Assembly: GCF_019097595.1 (NCBI RefSeq)
Contig: NC_080710.1
Location: forward strand, 11,833,280-11,897,279
From: Hemibagrus wyckioides
Taxonomy: Eukaryota; Chordata; Actinopteri; Siluriformes; Bagridae
DNA length: 64,000 bases
Direction of reading: 5' to 3'
Numbering within the stretch: position 1 is the stretch's first letter; every line of letters starts with the position of its first letter. A model generated the notes under the pieces. The model did not search any database. It saw only the letters and a program-made list of their open reading frames with translations, and was not told where the DNA came from. Shown here in pieces: positions 1-12,432 of this stretch. The position numbers were made by a program, and so were the translations under genes.

Positions 1-232
1 TCAGTATCTATCAAAAGTAGTCCAAGGAAGGAACACTGGTGTATGGGTGGCCATAACTTACTGATGCACGTGGGGAGAAAAAGCTGGCCGGTATGGTCCC
101 AGGTAATAAAAAAAAGTTAATACTGGTTCTGATAGAAAGGTGTCAGAATACACAGTGCAGCACAGTTTGTTGCGTATGGGGCTGCATAACAACAGACCAG
201 TCGGGGTGCCCAGGTGGTCATAAAGTTATGCC
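1..232. repeat. Truncated copy of a small Tc1-like element (HTH-encoding family)
   Basis: The first 230 bases match the other copies in this window (27219-27761, 61060-61594): the tract around a diagnostic tcagtatctatcaaaag, the tract 'tactggttctgatagaaagg' and an end near 'aaagttatgcc'. The left side is cut by the window edge. It is degenerate and has no usable reading frame. Confidence 0.7.
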
Positions 233-3200
233 TTGTTGTTGTATTTACAGTGTATTATTGTCACTATATTAAAGAGCCCTTTTTGATGAAGTGACTCATA
301 ACACAGCAATAAAGATTATTTCATAGATCTACTAGTGTCTCATATTCCTTTATGGAAAATATACAGAGCTAGGTTTGGGCTTCACAAGTTTCCCAGAGTA
401 AAGCACAAGCCTGGCTATATGCCATTTAAAAATCTAATATAACACTGAGGAGGCTTCTAGCTTCCAGGACAGTGAGGTGTGAAGGTCACAGATTGAATGT
501 CTCACCTTCTGGTGTTGGGCATTTCATTGCAGTCATGTACACGTATTAGGCTTCGTACCTTTACTTTGGAAGAAACTGTTGTGTAAGCTGACAGCTGGGT
601 AAACCTGTGCTGTGCATAAGCAAGCATGAGGAATTTTGATGGAATGAGGAACCAGTGCATAAGGAACAGGGACATAAGTTTTATTGGGTGATGGCTGACA
701 ATTTGGCAAGTAGGTGGTTTTGACCACATGGTGTTTTAACCAAAAAAACGATTAAAAAAAGAGAGAAAAATAATTTATTTCCCTAATATTATGCAGTTCA
801 CAGTAATTATGCACCTAATTATCATTACCAGCACTGACAAAGAGCATTCATGGGAATGTCAGTAATGAGTCATAGTTTAATTTCTTTCTGAAACTGGAGC
901 AACAACAGTCCAAGCCCATGCTTACGCATCAGAGCTTTTATTATTCAAACTCCTGAAATGAACAATGACATAACAGTTTCCTCCTCTGGGCCAGTAGTGA
1001 AATGCATTGCCTTTTCCAGGCTTTCTTTGTTTGCTACACCTCTACCATAGTTCCAAGAAGGCCGGCTCATACCTCGATTTTCTCCTCAACTTGTCACGAG
1101 ACAAAATGAAATCTTCTCCTGCATTTTATTTTGGTAGCCTGCAAGTACTTCAGCATGACAGAAAGCGCTTAGCAATCACACTGCATTCTTCATCAGTGTG
1201 GTATGGACTGGGTTGGAGCTTCACACTGACCTGGGTAGTAAGGAGCGTTGAATCAATCAGAGACACACAAGACACAAGAAATAAATGAGGCATTTATTAA
1301 GACCAAACACAAAGCCTAAACAGTTAAAAAAAAATCCTCCTGAGCGGCCACTACACCACAGATCAGGGCAGGGGTAGGGACCCTAATACTCTTGAGCCAT
1401 GTATATGTGGTGGCCTGGAGAAAACATTTAGTGAATTTTGGACATTTTCTTCTCAACATTATGACAAACCACAGGAGAAAATTGTATTTAAATGATTGTC
1501 TATTTTAGGATGGCACATAGCAAACTAAAAATGTGATCACAGATATTTTGAAACTAGCACGGTTTTAGATATCTTTAAGAAGACTTGCTGCAGTTGTTAA
1601 ACTGGCTGTACTTGATCCTGCAGAAAGATAGCCACAAATCTATTTTGATGATATTTATATATCTATGGCTTCTTAAAGTCAAGTAACAACCAGTTACCAC
1701 CAACCAGTTTTTTTCCCCCTAGCCCGCCACATATTTACGATACTCAACACTGATTTGAGTTGGAAGTCACAATAGGCCACTTGTGCAGGAACCAAATTTC
1801 ATGCCATAATCTTACTTCTGTTCTGGTTTATAACACCCTAATAGTAACTGTTTTACACTGTGAGGATAGTTTTACAGCACCTGTACACTGCAAGTCACTT
1901 TTCTGAATGAAAAAAACCCAAAAAAACTGGAAGCTCTCATTTGTACATTTGAAAAAAATCTTCATCAACTTGTGGAAACTGAAGAGCTGTGCATTATTTC
2001 TCTATTACTCCCCTTTAGGCTCCTTTCCTCTTTTATTAAATACAACTCAAATACAATTCCATTTTCAAATATTTTATGGGTTTCACCTGGAAGTTGCCTA
2101 CATTTCTTAAAGCTTTAGATTTTAATGGGACCGGTTTAAGTTACTTTTCTATCTAAGCAAAGTAAACAAACAGCTGAAATGGAAGTAAAATGAATGAAAA
2201 TTTGCATCTGGTGAGAAGGACTCTGGATCTCTTTTTGTGTAGCGACCGAAATGCTTCAGTGCAAATATCAGATGTAAAGACACGTTTTCTTCTTGCAATG
2301 ATTTTGACACAGCATGGAAAAAAGCTTACGCCAAGCCCTGGTGGAAACTGGAAACCAGCCAGCAATAAATGCTAGCATGGATGAACAAAGCTGGGAATAG
2401 AAATTCTTTTGCTGTGCCAGTAGTGTGGAGACTGTACAAAAAAGGGAAATGTTTTCTTGGGAGTGAATTAGAAACTGTATGCTTAGTGTGAGACTGTATG
2501 CTTCTTTGTTTTTATTTGGCTCTCAGGGTGAAAAGGGTCCCAACCCCTGCAAAAGCGTACTTTATTTCTTCCTACTAAAGAATGAAACCTCACTGGAGTT
2601 GGATGTTATTAGAAAAAAATGCCCAACATCACCTCTCAGGCTGGTGTGTAAAGTTAAGAGGGCAGCATAAAAGGAGTTTTAAAAAGTAGTATAGTGACAA
2701 TGAAACAAAAAAAGTAGCTTATTGCTTTCCAATTATTGCTTATTACTAGGCACATTTCACATTAAATTATATCACTGGTACTATGCAGTCGTTGGCAAGG
2801 CAAATGATGTATAAACAAATGTAAAGAAAAAACACATTATAAATAATAAACTTACAATTCTATACAATTGTTTAAAATAGATTTAGTATGATTGTTTACG
2901 TCCTTGGCCAAAGTTGAACTAACTACTTCAGCATTTCCCGTTCCCACAGCTTCATGCACCCCATGCTTTTTTTTGTGATTTTATACTGAAGACGTATCTG
3001 AACAAGGCAACTGACAAGATATAAAACTGGAAGAAAAATGGAATGAAGAAGTGTCCTTTTTTTTTTGTTAAAGATCAGCAGTCTTTTTCTCCTCTGTGAA
3101 ATGTCCACCCTTTTTAAATAAATATGGATCTCTGAGTCTTAATCTTTTTCTCAGCAAGCATCCCATCCAGCAGGGCTCTGTTCATAAAAGACAAGAGAGA

Positions 3201-4621
3201 GCTACAATCACACAATGTCCCATTAAACGGTAATAAAATACTCACACACATTGCCATCACAGCACATACTACTGAGACTGAAGAGCTCGAGTATGAAGGA
3301 CTTAAAGAAATGCTTGAGTAATGGTTCCGCTGTGAGCCTCTATTAACAGAGGGGAATAAAAGTCTCTGATCCATGAAGTGTCCTTTGTACTGTTGTACGG
3401 TTTGCACCACAGTAGATTACTTCAAGCTTCGTATATTGCACTAAACATCCTGCCCAAGTACAAGCAAACCTTGACAAAAAATTTCCCCTACACATGCACC
3501 GAACATAATTTGTGTCCCTCATAAATGGAGGCGATATTACTTTATCAAACAGTGTACATTTCTGTAAATTTGTGGCTCTTACCTGTTTAACGCTCAGTGC
3601 CTGTGTAAGCGCACCACACAACAGGTCTTTGATATTGAAGGGCATCGCCTGCCTGTTCTTGAAGGCCCATCATGCCTGTGTGTTACCATGGTCACAACCA
3701 CAACCACAATATGCCCTGGAAGGTAGGTGTGTGGGCGTGGCTTCTTATCCCTTACAGGAAGTTGCTGATGTGGGCTGAAGCTTCCTGGTGAGCTCTGTGG
3801 TATAAGGCCCTTAACTGACTCACATCACGCCCGACTGCAGACTCAGAGCCGTAGTATTTCTGATAACACAAGATAAGATTGATCACCAGCTATATTATTG
3901 AATTCATACACACTGTACAAACACCTGCTATGACACTGAGTCTAATGCAGTCTTTGGTTTTAAGCAATGTGGCATCTGATACCAGGAAAATGTAGAAGGC
4001 AGGTAAGCATTCAGGTGCTGGGGCTCCATACAGGAAGTACATGGTGAGTTGCAAGAATCTGGTCATACCTGGGATGATTTAATCTCTTGCATAAGCGTTA
4101 AGTTGTTTCATGAATTATTTACTTCACACTCTGTAATGAGGCTAGTTCTATTATCATTGACTTTATCACTGTTTTATATGATGCAAGTTCGGTTAATGTA
4201 CAGTATGTTATATGAGTGTTAATGTGTACATCAATATTAATGCTATTTAACATCTGAGACAACAAATAGACATTGCCCCTGACAAAAAGACAAGAAGCAA
4301 GGACGTCTGAATATATCACTAGGATATACTCGGAGACTATCCTGGAAACTTAATGGGACACCAGGATCCATCTCAAATAATACAAACGAAAGAAAACGAA
4401 TGAGTATTAGCATTCCCGAGGAGAGTATAACTTTATGTATCCATAGTCATTATACTCTTCTAATGTAGCACAGAGAGTTTTTGTGCCCTTGAGAAAAAGT
4501 CAGCAAGTTAACTGGCCAGCATTCTGGCTCTGAGATGTAGTTTCTTCTTCCTCCATCACACCAGAAATATTGTTTGTGTCTGGCTGGCATCTCTGTTTAT
4601 TCCTATACCCATGTACATGTG
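233..4621. other. Intergenic stretch with no gene recognised
   Basis: A 4.4 kb AT-rich stretch downstream of the ASH1L-family gene. All frames on both strands give only short open frames with no family resemblance. I looked on the minus strand for the PHD finger and BAH domain that follow the bromodomain in ASH1L and saw neither. The only notable part is a GC-richer patch at about 3640-3860, listed separately. Confidence 0.6.
3680..3860 (+). promoter_or_regulatory. Possible isolated promoter (RUNX, KLF/EGR, ETS and TATA-like motifs)
   Basis: A cluster of motifs in otherwise bland DNA: two adjacent AACCACA (RUNX-type) words near 3692-3706, GTGGGCGTGG (KLF/EGR-type) near 3730, AGGAAGT (ETS-type) near 3755 and TATAAGG near 3800. 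The order and spacing resemble a TATA promoter reading rightwards. No coding exon is recognised downstream, so this could be a non-coding RNA promoter, a distal enhancer or chance. Confidence 0.25.
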
Positions 4622-4623
4622 TA

Positions 4624-6248
4624 CAGTTGCAAAAAAAAGTAAGTGAACCATTTTCAGTTTCCTGGTTTTCTGCTTAAATTGGTCATGAAATGTGATCTGA
4701 TCTTCACCAATGTCACAAATATCAACAAACACAATATATCTAAGTTGATAAAACACAAATAGTCATGATCTTTCATGGTCTATTGAACACACTAATTAAA
4801 CATGCAAAGTGACGGTGGAAAAAGTAAGTGAAACAGTGCTTTAACAACTGCTTGAACCACCTTTGGCAGCAATTACCTCAAGTAAGCGCTTCCTGTAGCT
4901 GCGAATTAGACCTGAACAATGTCCAGGAGTAATTTGAACCTTTCTTCCTTACAGAACTGCTTTAGTTCACCCATATTCTTAGGACATCTGGTGTGTATGG
5001 CTCTCCTGAGGTCATTCCAAAGCATCTCTGTTGGGTTGAGGTCTGGGCTTTGACTGGGCCACTCCAAAAAGTGGATTTTACGTTCACTGAAGCCATTCTG
5101 TAGTAGATTTTCATTTGTGTTTAGGGTCATTATCCTGCTGCATCACCCATCTTCTTCTGAGCTTCAGCTTGCAGACAGCCACCTTGAGATTATCCTTTAG
5201 GATATCCTGATAAACTTGGGAATTCATTTTCCCCTCCACAATGGCAAGCCGTCCAGGCCCGGAGGCAAAGCAGTCCCAAACCATGATGCTCCCTCCCCAT
5301 ACATTCACTGTTGGGATGGTGTTTTCATGTTTGTTTGCTGTTATCTTTTTACGCCAATCATAGCGCTGCATGTTCTTCCCAAACAATTCTAGTTTTGTTT
5401 CATCTGTCCACAATACATTTTCCCAGTAGTGTTGTGGAGTGTCCAGGTGGTCTTCTGCAAACTTTAGGTTTGCTGCAATGTTTTTTTTTGGAGAGCAATG
5501 GCTTCCTTCGTGGTGTCCTTCCATGGATACCATTCCTGTTCAATGTTTTGCGTATGGTTGACTCATGAACGGAGACGTTAGCCAGCTTCAATGAATCCTT
5601 TAACTCTTTAGCTGTTACTCTGGGGTTCTTTTTCACCTCAATGAGCATTCTGCGTTGTGCCTTTGGAGTGATCTTGGCTGGGCGTCCACTTCTATGGAGA
5701 GTAGCCACAGTACCATATTGTTTCCATTTATACTGTAGATAATTTGTCTAACTGTGGACTGATGAATATGTAAAGTCTTTGAGATTACTCTGTAACCCTT
5801 TCTAGCTACATGCATATCGACAACTCTTGATTGTAGGTCTTCTGAGATCTCTTTTTTGAGAGGCATGGCTCACATTAGTTTATGCTGCTTGTGAATAGCA
5901 CACTGACACTGTTCGGGTGTTTATATAAGTCAATTTAGCTCTACACTACACATTTATTCTTGTTTCATTGATTGGACTCTGGGTTTGTTAACATCTGACT
6001 CCAACTGCCATTTAGTGACACCAGAAGCCTAGTGTTTCATTTACTTTTTCCATCTTCAATTTGTATGTTTAATGACTGTGCTTAATAAAGACATAAAAAA
6101 AGATCATGACTGTTTGTGTTTTATCAGCTTAGGGATATTGTGTTTGTTGATTATTTTGCCTTTGGTGAAAATCAAATCAAATTTCATGACCAACTTAAGC
6201 AGAAAACCAGGAAACTGAAAATGGTTAACTTACTTTTTCTTGCAACTG
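4624..6248 (-). mobile_element. Tc1/mariner transposon with about 210-bp inverted ends (decayed)
   Basis: The element starts CAGTTGCAA and ends TTGCAACTG, flanked on both sides by the TA target duplication (4622-4623 and 6249-6250). The first and last 210 or so bases are imperfect inverted repeats, and AAAAGTAAGTGAA-type words recur at the tip and again at the inner edge of each arm, as in the IR/DR group of Tc1 elements. Divergence between the arms and broken transposase frames show it is old and inactive. Confidence 0.9.
4906..5866 (-). pseudogene. Tc1-type transposase, frame-broken
   Basis: The reading runs right to left in four overlapping pieces (5866-5633, 5708-5400, 5533-5111, 5130-4906), so at least three frameshifts separate them. 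The N-terminal piece (MPLKKEISEDLQ...) is the paired-like helix-turn-helix DNA-binding domain. The next carries GRPAKI, the AT-hook-like linker. The catalytic DD34E residues are all still visible: Asp in LWTDETK, Asp in QQDNDPKHK and Glu in LNPTEMLWNDL. No full-length protein can be made from it. Confidence 0.88.
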
Positions 6249-6352
6249 TATATGTATTGAATGTAAGGAGGCTGCATGTTGGAAGCAGGAGAACAGCTAT
6301 GCAGGACATTAAATAACACGGTCCTGCAGCTCATCATACTTGAAAGAAAACA

Positions 6353-6443
6353 TTTATTGATTTTTTAAACTGATGAAATTGTTTATCATAAAGGTCTAAA
6401 ATAGCGAAATCCTCCTAATCATTAAAAAGTAGGCTAATTTATT
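6353..6443 (-). terminator. Candidate poly(A) signals of the ASH1L-family gene
   Basis: AATAAA on the minus strand occurs at 6438-6443 and 6353-6358, 310-400 bases past the predicted stop codon and just before the Tc1 element. Either could end the transcript. This is inferred from motif and position only. Confidence 0.4.
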
Positions 6444-6448
6444 TTATG

Positions 6449-6492
<44 letters not shown>
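6449..6492. repeat. (AT)n microsatellite
   Basis: About 20 AT dinucleotides followed by further AT-rich words to about 6555. It lies in or just beyond the 3' untranslated region of the minus-strand ASH1L-family gene. Confidence 0.9.
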
Positions 6493-6494
<2 letters not shown>

Positions 6495-6755
6495 ATAGAT
6501 ATATCACTGCCTATAGAATTTATACGAGTATATATGTTTTATATATGTATATATAACATGCAGTAACTGTCTCAACCTTTTTTTTTTTTACAGTGTGCTG
6601 GCATATCATAACACCCCTATATATAATCCTAATGCTGCAATGTATTTCTTCTAAAAGCTGTCACAAAAGCCAGACAGGGAGAGAAAGAGAGAGAGCAAGA
6701 GAAAAAGAGAAAGAGCACTCACATCACAGGCAGCACTGAAAGTGTCAGTGAGCGC

Positions 6756-7427
6756 TTAGGACACTAAAATAGCACATTTCTGCGTAGAGGATAAATGCGG
6801 GAGGACAAAAGCGCAGGACACACTGACCTCTGCACAGTGGAACACAGTCAGCATGTCCGAGTGGAAGGCCGCCAGGCTCTCATAGTGTCCTGACTGGAGC
6901 TGCTTTTGTACCATGCTGAGGTCCATCAGAGCAGAATCAGACCTAAAGTATAAAAACACATGCACACGCACACGCGCAAATGTTGTCATGCCATAAAAGG
7001 TCCATACTCCATCTAGTGGTCTGTAAAAATACTGTGCTTTCTGGTACACAAACTCACCTTTTCCTTGCGCACAGGTTTAGCAGAGGATCACTAAGGGTTT
7101 GTCCAGATGATCCTGAGGGACAAAGAGAGACAGAGAGATAGAAACAATGAGAAAGAGAGAGAGCGTGAGTGAGTGTAACAGTGAAAGAGGTAAACAGAGA
7201 TAGACATGGAAATAGAGAAGAGACAAAGAGAGAAGATGAGGTGACTGAGAGACAGACAGAAGTAGCAAGAGAGATCCAAAATCGGAACAAATTTCAGTTT
7301 GTAAACATACCCTTGCAACTAACAATCCTGTCCCAGATTTCTTGAAGTGTGTGTGAGAGATTTCTGCTTTGGAATGTTATATGCTCCCCGTCTTCAGAAC
7401 ATGACCTCTGCTCAGTCTGGCACCTGT
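6756..7427 (-). other. ash1l: Truncated bromodomain region of the ASH1L-family gene
   Basis: Exons 7427-7311, 7112-7058 and 6942-6756 give [25 protein letters not shown] and [33 protein letters not shown]. These match the ZA-loop and following helices of the ASH1L bromodomain ([36 protein letters not shown]). A 7-8 residue segment before SDSALMDL is deleted. After HCAE an intact-looking donor (GAG|GTCAGT) is followed by an in-frame read into intron sequence and a stop at 6758-6756, so the last helix and the acetyl-lysine pocket are lost. A 48-bp intron to an AAATGTGC acceptor is possible and ends at the same stop. Confidence 0.7.
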
Positions 7428-10400
7428 CTGCGACATGTAGAACAATACACACAATTTGAAAAAAAAAAAAAGATTGAAAATTTATTTTGCGAAAATATGC
7501 TCCACTAAAAACATGCAAGTCTTCCATTTTAAATGGAGAAAAATAACTTTCAGGTTGAAACAGACTGAAGAGAATAGGAATTTTCTTTTCCTGGAAAGTT
7601 CTTTCAGGGACGAGAACCAATGCTATGACCTACAACATGCAAAAGACACATGAAGGACAGACAAGAAGGCAGAGGGTTGCTATGAGGAGGGGAAAAGTAT
7701 GTAATCACACCATGCAATCACATTTCTATTCAGATGGGGTGACGAATTATGAAGAAAACAAACGAGCAAAACAAACACTATATAATTTATTAACGACCGA
7801 GCGAGCAACTGAGACTCCGGGCTTATTGTAATACAGAAATGCTTCACAGCATTATGAATATGATGCAAGCTAAATAAATAACAAATACATACACACATGC
7901 ACATGTCGCCAACAACTACACACACTCCTAGACCTGACTTGATGGTTGGATCCTCTCCAAGGTCTCTACCCTCACTCTGCTGACCGCTCGCTTTGTCCTC
8001 CTCCTTTTCTTTCTCTTGCTCTCTCGCGCCCTCTCTCAGAAGAAACGCTTGTCTCGCCTTCATCTTCTCGTAATTTCTCACCAGGAAGACACCATGTTTC
8101 ATTACAAAACTCCTGAAATGACGGTGCAGAGGGGACGAGAGAGAAAGAGAAAGCGAAATAGAGTGTGTTTCGACAGTTACTATAATACATTTAACTAAAC
8201 GCGTTTATTAACCCATAATTAATTTACTCATCCTGTCACAAGAGAAAAAATCTAAAAACAACTACAATATACATTTCTAACTTCGGGTTTATATTATAAT
8301 CTCAGCTTGGTCATAAAAAATTCAGGCTTCAGAAGGCTAAAGTTAGTCTTTGGGGTGAGTGAATAAGACTTTCCTATGTATATTGTACATGCTGTGCCAG
8401 TTTAATCACATTTATCCCAGATTACACATTCGGTGGTCATTTCCTCAAAACGTTTTTTTTTTGAGTCCTCTGATCTAGAACGTGTTTCATCACACACAAG
8501 ATTACACTGTGGAAAGCTTGATGAACTATAAAGACAATAAATCTCAATCTGTATAAACATATTTTTCCGGTACCTCTCCTCACTAGATAAGGTTGAGGGG
8601 AAGTTCTCATTGTCGCTGTTTTCCTCCTGTAAATGGAAAGAAAAACAACAATAACAAAAAATCTGCCTAAGTATACAGTCATTCACCAGTAGGTTGTGTG
8701 CAATGTGTTACCTGTTGTGTGAGGTGATGATGGCACTGATGGTGTTCCTCGTACACATGCGTGTGATTGTCCATATCACAGGATTGAGTCTCGTCATCAC
8801 TGAGCCTAAAAATCATGCATGGTTTCAGAATTATGTAGTAAATAAAAAAAATAACAGAAGTGTATCCACAGTATGAAAACAATGACTTAAACTACCACCC
8901 AGGACTATTTCTTCTGAAATGTAGTCAGAGATGAAAGCAAAGTATCAACAATATCTGGCACAGTCAGTAAGCTGCTCTGTGGGAATGTATTACAGGCCCT
9001 GTTCCAGTCAAAAGAAAAGCAAGGCCCTGCTGACTTCCTCCGCTCCCTTCATTCAGGAATGAAAAAAACAGCCCTGTTTTTGAGTGCGGCACTGCTTGTT
9101 TTTTTTTTTTCAACAAGACGTTTCCTAATACCTGTGGATAAGGAGGACCTTATGTGAAAGTGTATGTTTGTTCTTACGTCGTGTTGAGGCAATCGTCAGA
9201 GCAGGACTGAGGTGCACTGCTGTTTGGGGGGTTACAGGAACTGTCTGAAGTCGGAGAGAGAGCCATTAAAAAAAAAAAAAAAGGATTCATAAAAGCCTGC
9301 TAGTCTAAAATGTCACAGGGTAGTATAAATATATACACACATTAGAAGTAATCAGGCAGCCATAATGACAGATAACACAAATTTACTGTTGTGTTGAAGT
9401 CAGACGAACAAGAACAACAGTGTCTTTGTCCTCAATATTACTCAGAGTTATTTTAGACATCTTACACACACACACTTACTTGATGGCGATGCCTGTGGTA
9501 GAGTAACAGGTTTTTCAAATAGCTGAAGAGAGGGGAAAACATACACATCATGAACGCTGTAGGGTCGTATTCCTGGAAATGTTTTTTTTTTTTTTAAAAA
9601 AACAGAAACTAAAAGCACCTTGTTGCGTGCATACTGCCAGTGGATGTCATAGGGCAACTGAAAGTTGATCCGTTTTACTCTTAGGTACTTTCCTGTCACA
9701 GATTCACACAGACAAGCACACATATACAGGAGCAGAACACTTGATTAAAGATCTACACATAGTCCAATAAATGCAGCAAAAAAGGACTTCATTTTCAAGT
9801 GCTTCCCTATCATTTTCTTTTCATCTAAAACCTATATTCTTCTCTTAATCTTAAACTATTCCTACAAAAGCGATGATTTGTGGTTCTGTACGACCCTGAT
9901 ACCACAATAACTGAAAACACAAACTGAAACTTACCCACATGCAGTGGTGCAGGAAGCAGGCCATATTCATGCTCCTCTGGATTGTACTCTAGACCCTCTA
10001 GACTTAGCTCATGAGGCTGATCAGGAATGCTGACGAAGCCAAAAAAAACAATAAACACAAAAACTCAAACCTCTTAATGATAATGATGTTCACCAAGCTT
10101 CTCTTAAAATTAGATATACTTATATACTCTGCAAGTGTTACTTAACCATGCAAACATCCAACACCTGCTGAAAGGTCCGGACTAACTGAATAACTCAGAC
10201 TAGTTACTAAATAATATTCTTTAAGCTGAATTACTGTGCACAGTGAGCAGAGGTTACAGTGTTAAATCCTGTATGTTTATGTACACTCATTGGACACTTT
10301 CATGCAATCATGTGGCAGCAGTGCAATTAAGAGTCTTCAGTTAATGTTCACATGAAACATCAGAATGGAGGTAGATGTGATCTCTATGATTTTGACAGTA

Positions 10401-12393
10401 GCACGGTTGCTATGGTGCCTGAAGGGCTGGTTTGAGTATTTCAGAAACTGATGATATCCTGGGATTTTTCACACATCAGTTCACAACAGCTTCTAGAGAA
10501 TACACAGAATGTTGCCAACATCACACACCATAGAATGAGAGGCAGTACTGTGGGAATGCCTCGTTGCCTTCCTCATGAAAGAGGACAGAGGTACAGCTAA
10601 CTCAACCACTCAACTGTGGTGAGCAGAAAAGCATCTCGCAACATGCCAAACCTTGAGGCAGATGGACTACAATAGCAAAAGACCACATTGGGTAATACTT
10701 TTGCCAGTCAGGTATAGGAAGGTGAGGCTGCAGTGGGCACAGACTCACTGAATGTGGACAGCTTGTAAAAGGTGACTTTTATCCATCCTTATAATGGTTA
10801 TTTGAATGGTTATTAGAATGGTTATTTGAGTCTTGACTTGTATCTGCATGCTTCTATGCATTGCACTAATGCCACATGATGGCTTGTTTGAATAAGCAGG
10901 TGTTCCTAATAAAATGGCTGGTGAGTGTACATGTGATGTGTCCGAGGTGTGGGAACTTACTCTTCGTTTTTATAAACATCTGAATAAAGCCCTGCCCATA
11001 AATACTTCTTATTGGGTAGTGATGCAGTGGCCTGCTCGGGTTCACTGTCTTCAACCTGGCTTGGTGATGGATCAATAGGCTCTGAGCACATATGGCAATG
11101 AGTGGAAGACTGCTCAGTCACATCTTTTTCTTCATTCTGAGTCTGCTCTTCATCTCCCACACTTTCAGATAGTTGTCTTTTCTTCCCACTTCTTTGCTCT
11201 CCATGAATGACAAGCTCAATGACTTCCAACACCGTGTCACTGTTATCTTTGTCTTCTTCTACTGGCTTTTCTATAGACAAAGATGAGTCCAGCTCAGGAC
11301 TAGAAAATGAAGATGGCGAAGGTGGAGAAGAGGGTTTAGGAGTCTTCCTTGGTCGTCCTGGTCCTCTTCTCTTGAATCCGTTGCCATCTGCAGACTCCAG
11401 TCCCTCGTAATTGTGATGTTTCGGTGGCTTAAAGTGTTGTTGTATTTTAGCACTTGAAGTTGAAGGAGTGTTTCTGGCTGCTGGGTGTGACTGCTCATCC
11501 CTTAAAAGAGATGAGGTTTGCCGAGCATGGTTAGATTTATTCTTAATCAAAAGCCTCCTTTTAGTTTTAAACCCCCTTGGGTCCCTTGGCATCTTTTCTG
11601 GTTCTCTGCATGATGAAGAATCACTGCACTGATGCTTTTTGGGAAAAACACCTGCCTGGTCGATACCTGTAAACAAGGCAGGAAAAAAGCCCTGTTAAAT
11701 TCATTGTATATCTCTAAATATAAACTATTAGCTAGATAAAGCAATTAAATAACAAGGAACAACCAACAACGATTCACAAAAACCTGTTTTATATAAAACA
11801 CCTTGCCACCTCATCCACATTTCTTTCTACCATCTACAGACTCTCACCTTCTTTCTTTTATTCATTCTGTGTGTATCAAGCCCACCAGGAAAACAGCTGC
11901 AAAAATCACAAGTGACAACTCCCACACAGCATACATCATATTTCAGCCTTAGGTCTCCTAATTTCCAAAACATACCCTTCATAAAAAGTCTCTTTCCCAC
12001 AGTCACTAAAAATCTCAGCTGTCCTGTTTACCCTTTCCAATTACGTCTGTAATTTTACTGTAATCTCTCTTAAGCTTGATACAATAATATATTATAATTA
12101 TAATAATGGATTTGATTTCTTTAATGCTCACAGTCCTTACTGTCCTTTTTCCATTGTCCTTTTTTAAATGATGTCTGTTTTGCTCTGTAATGTTTATCAT
12201 TTCATTCTTGACTTGCACACTCGGAGCTGGACCGAAACCAAATTCCACCAACATGGTTGCCTGGCAATAAAGATTCTTGAGATCTTGATCTAAAAACAGT
12301 TCAAACACATGATGCTATTGCTTGGCATTACAGTTTTTTTAGACTTGCTTTAATGAATGCATAATTAACCACCAAAATTATATACAGATATAT

Positions 12394-12432
<39 letters not shown>

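Noticed and set aside
6756..6830. A 48-bp intron to an AAATGTGC acceptor at the end of the ASH1L-family gene
   Set aside because: 48 bp is too short for a normal vertebrate intron, and reading through gives the same stop codon, so the simpler read-through end was chosen.
7054..7325. Three overlapping Leu/Ser-rich minus-strand frames of 75-82 codons
   Set aside because: They are readings of a GAGA-rich intronic tract in three frames. Only the short exon 7112-7058 in one of them fits the gene model.
8806..9177. Hidden SET exons in the intron after the AWS remnant
   Set aside because: I read this intron on the minus strand and saw no SET motif (no NHSCDPN-like, GWG-like or ELTYDY-like words), and the flanking exons already join in phase.
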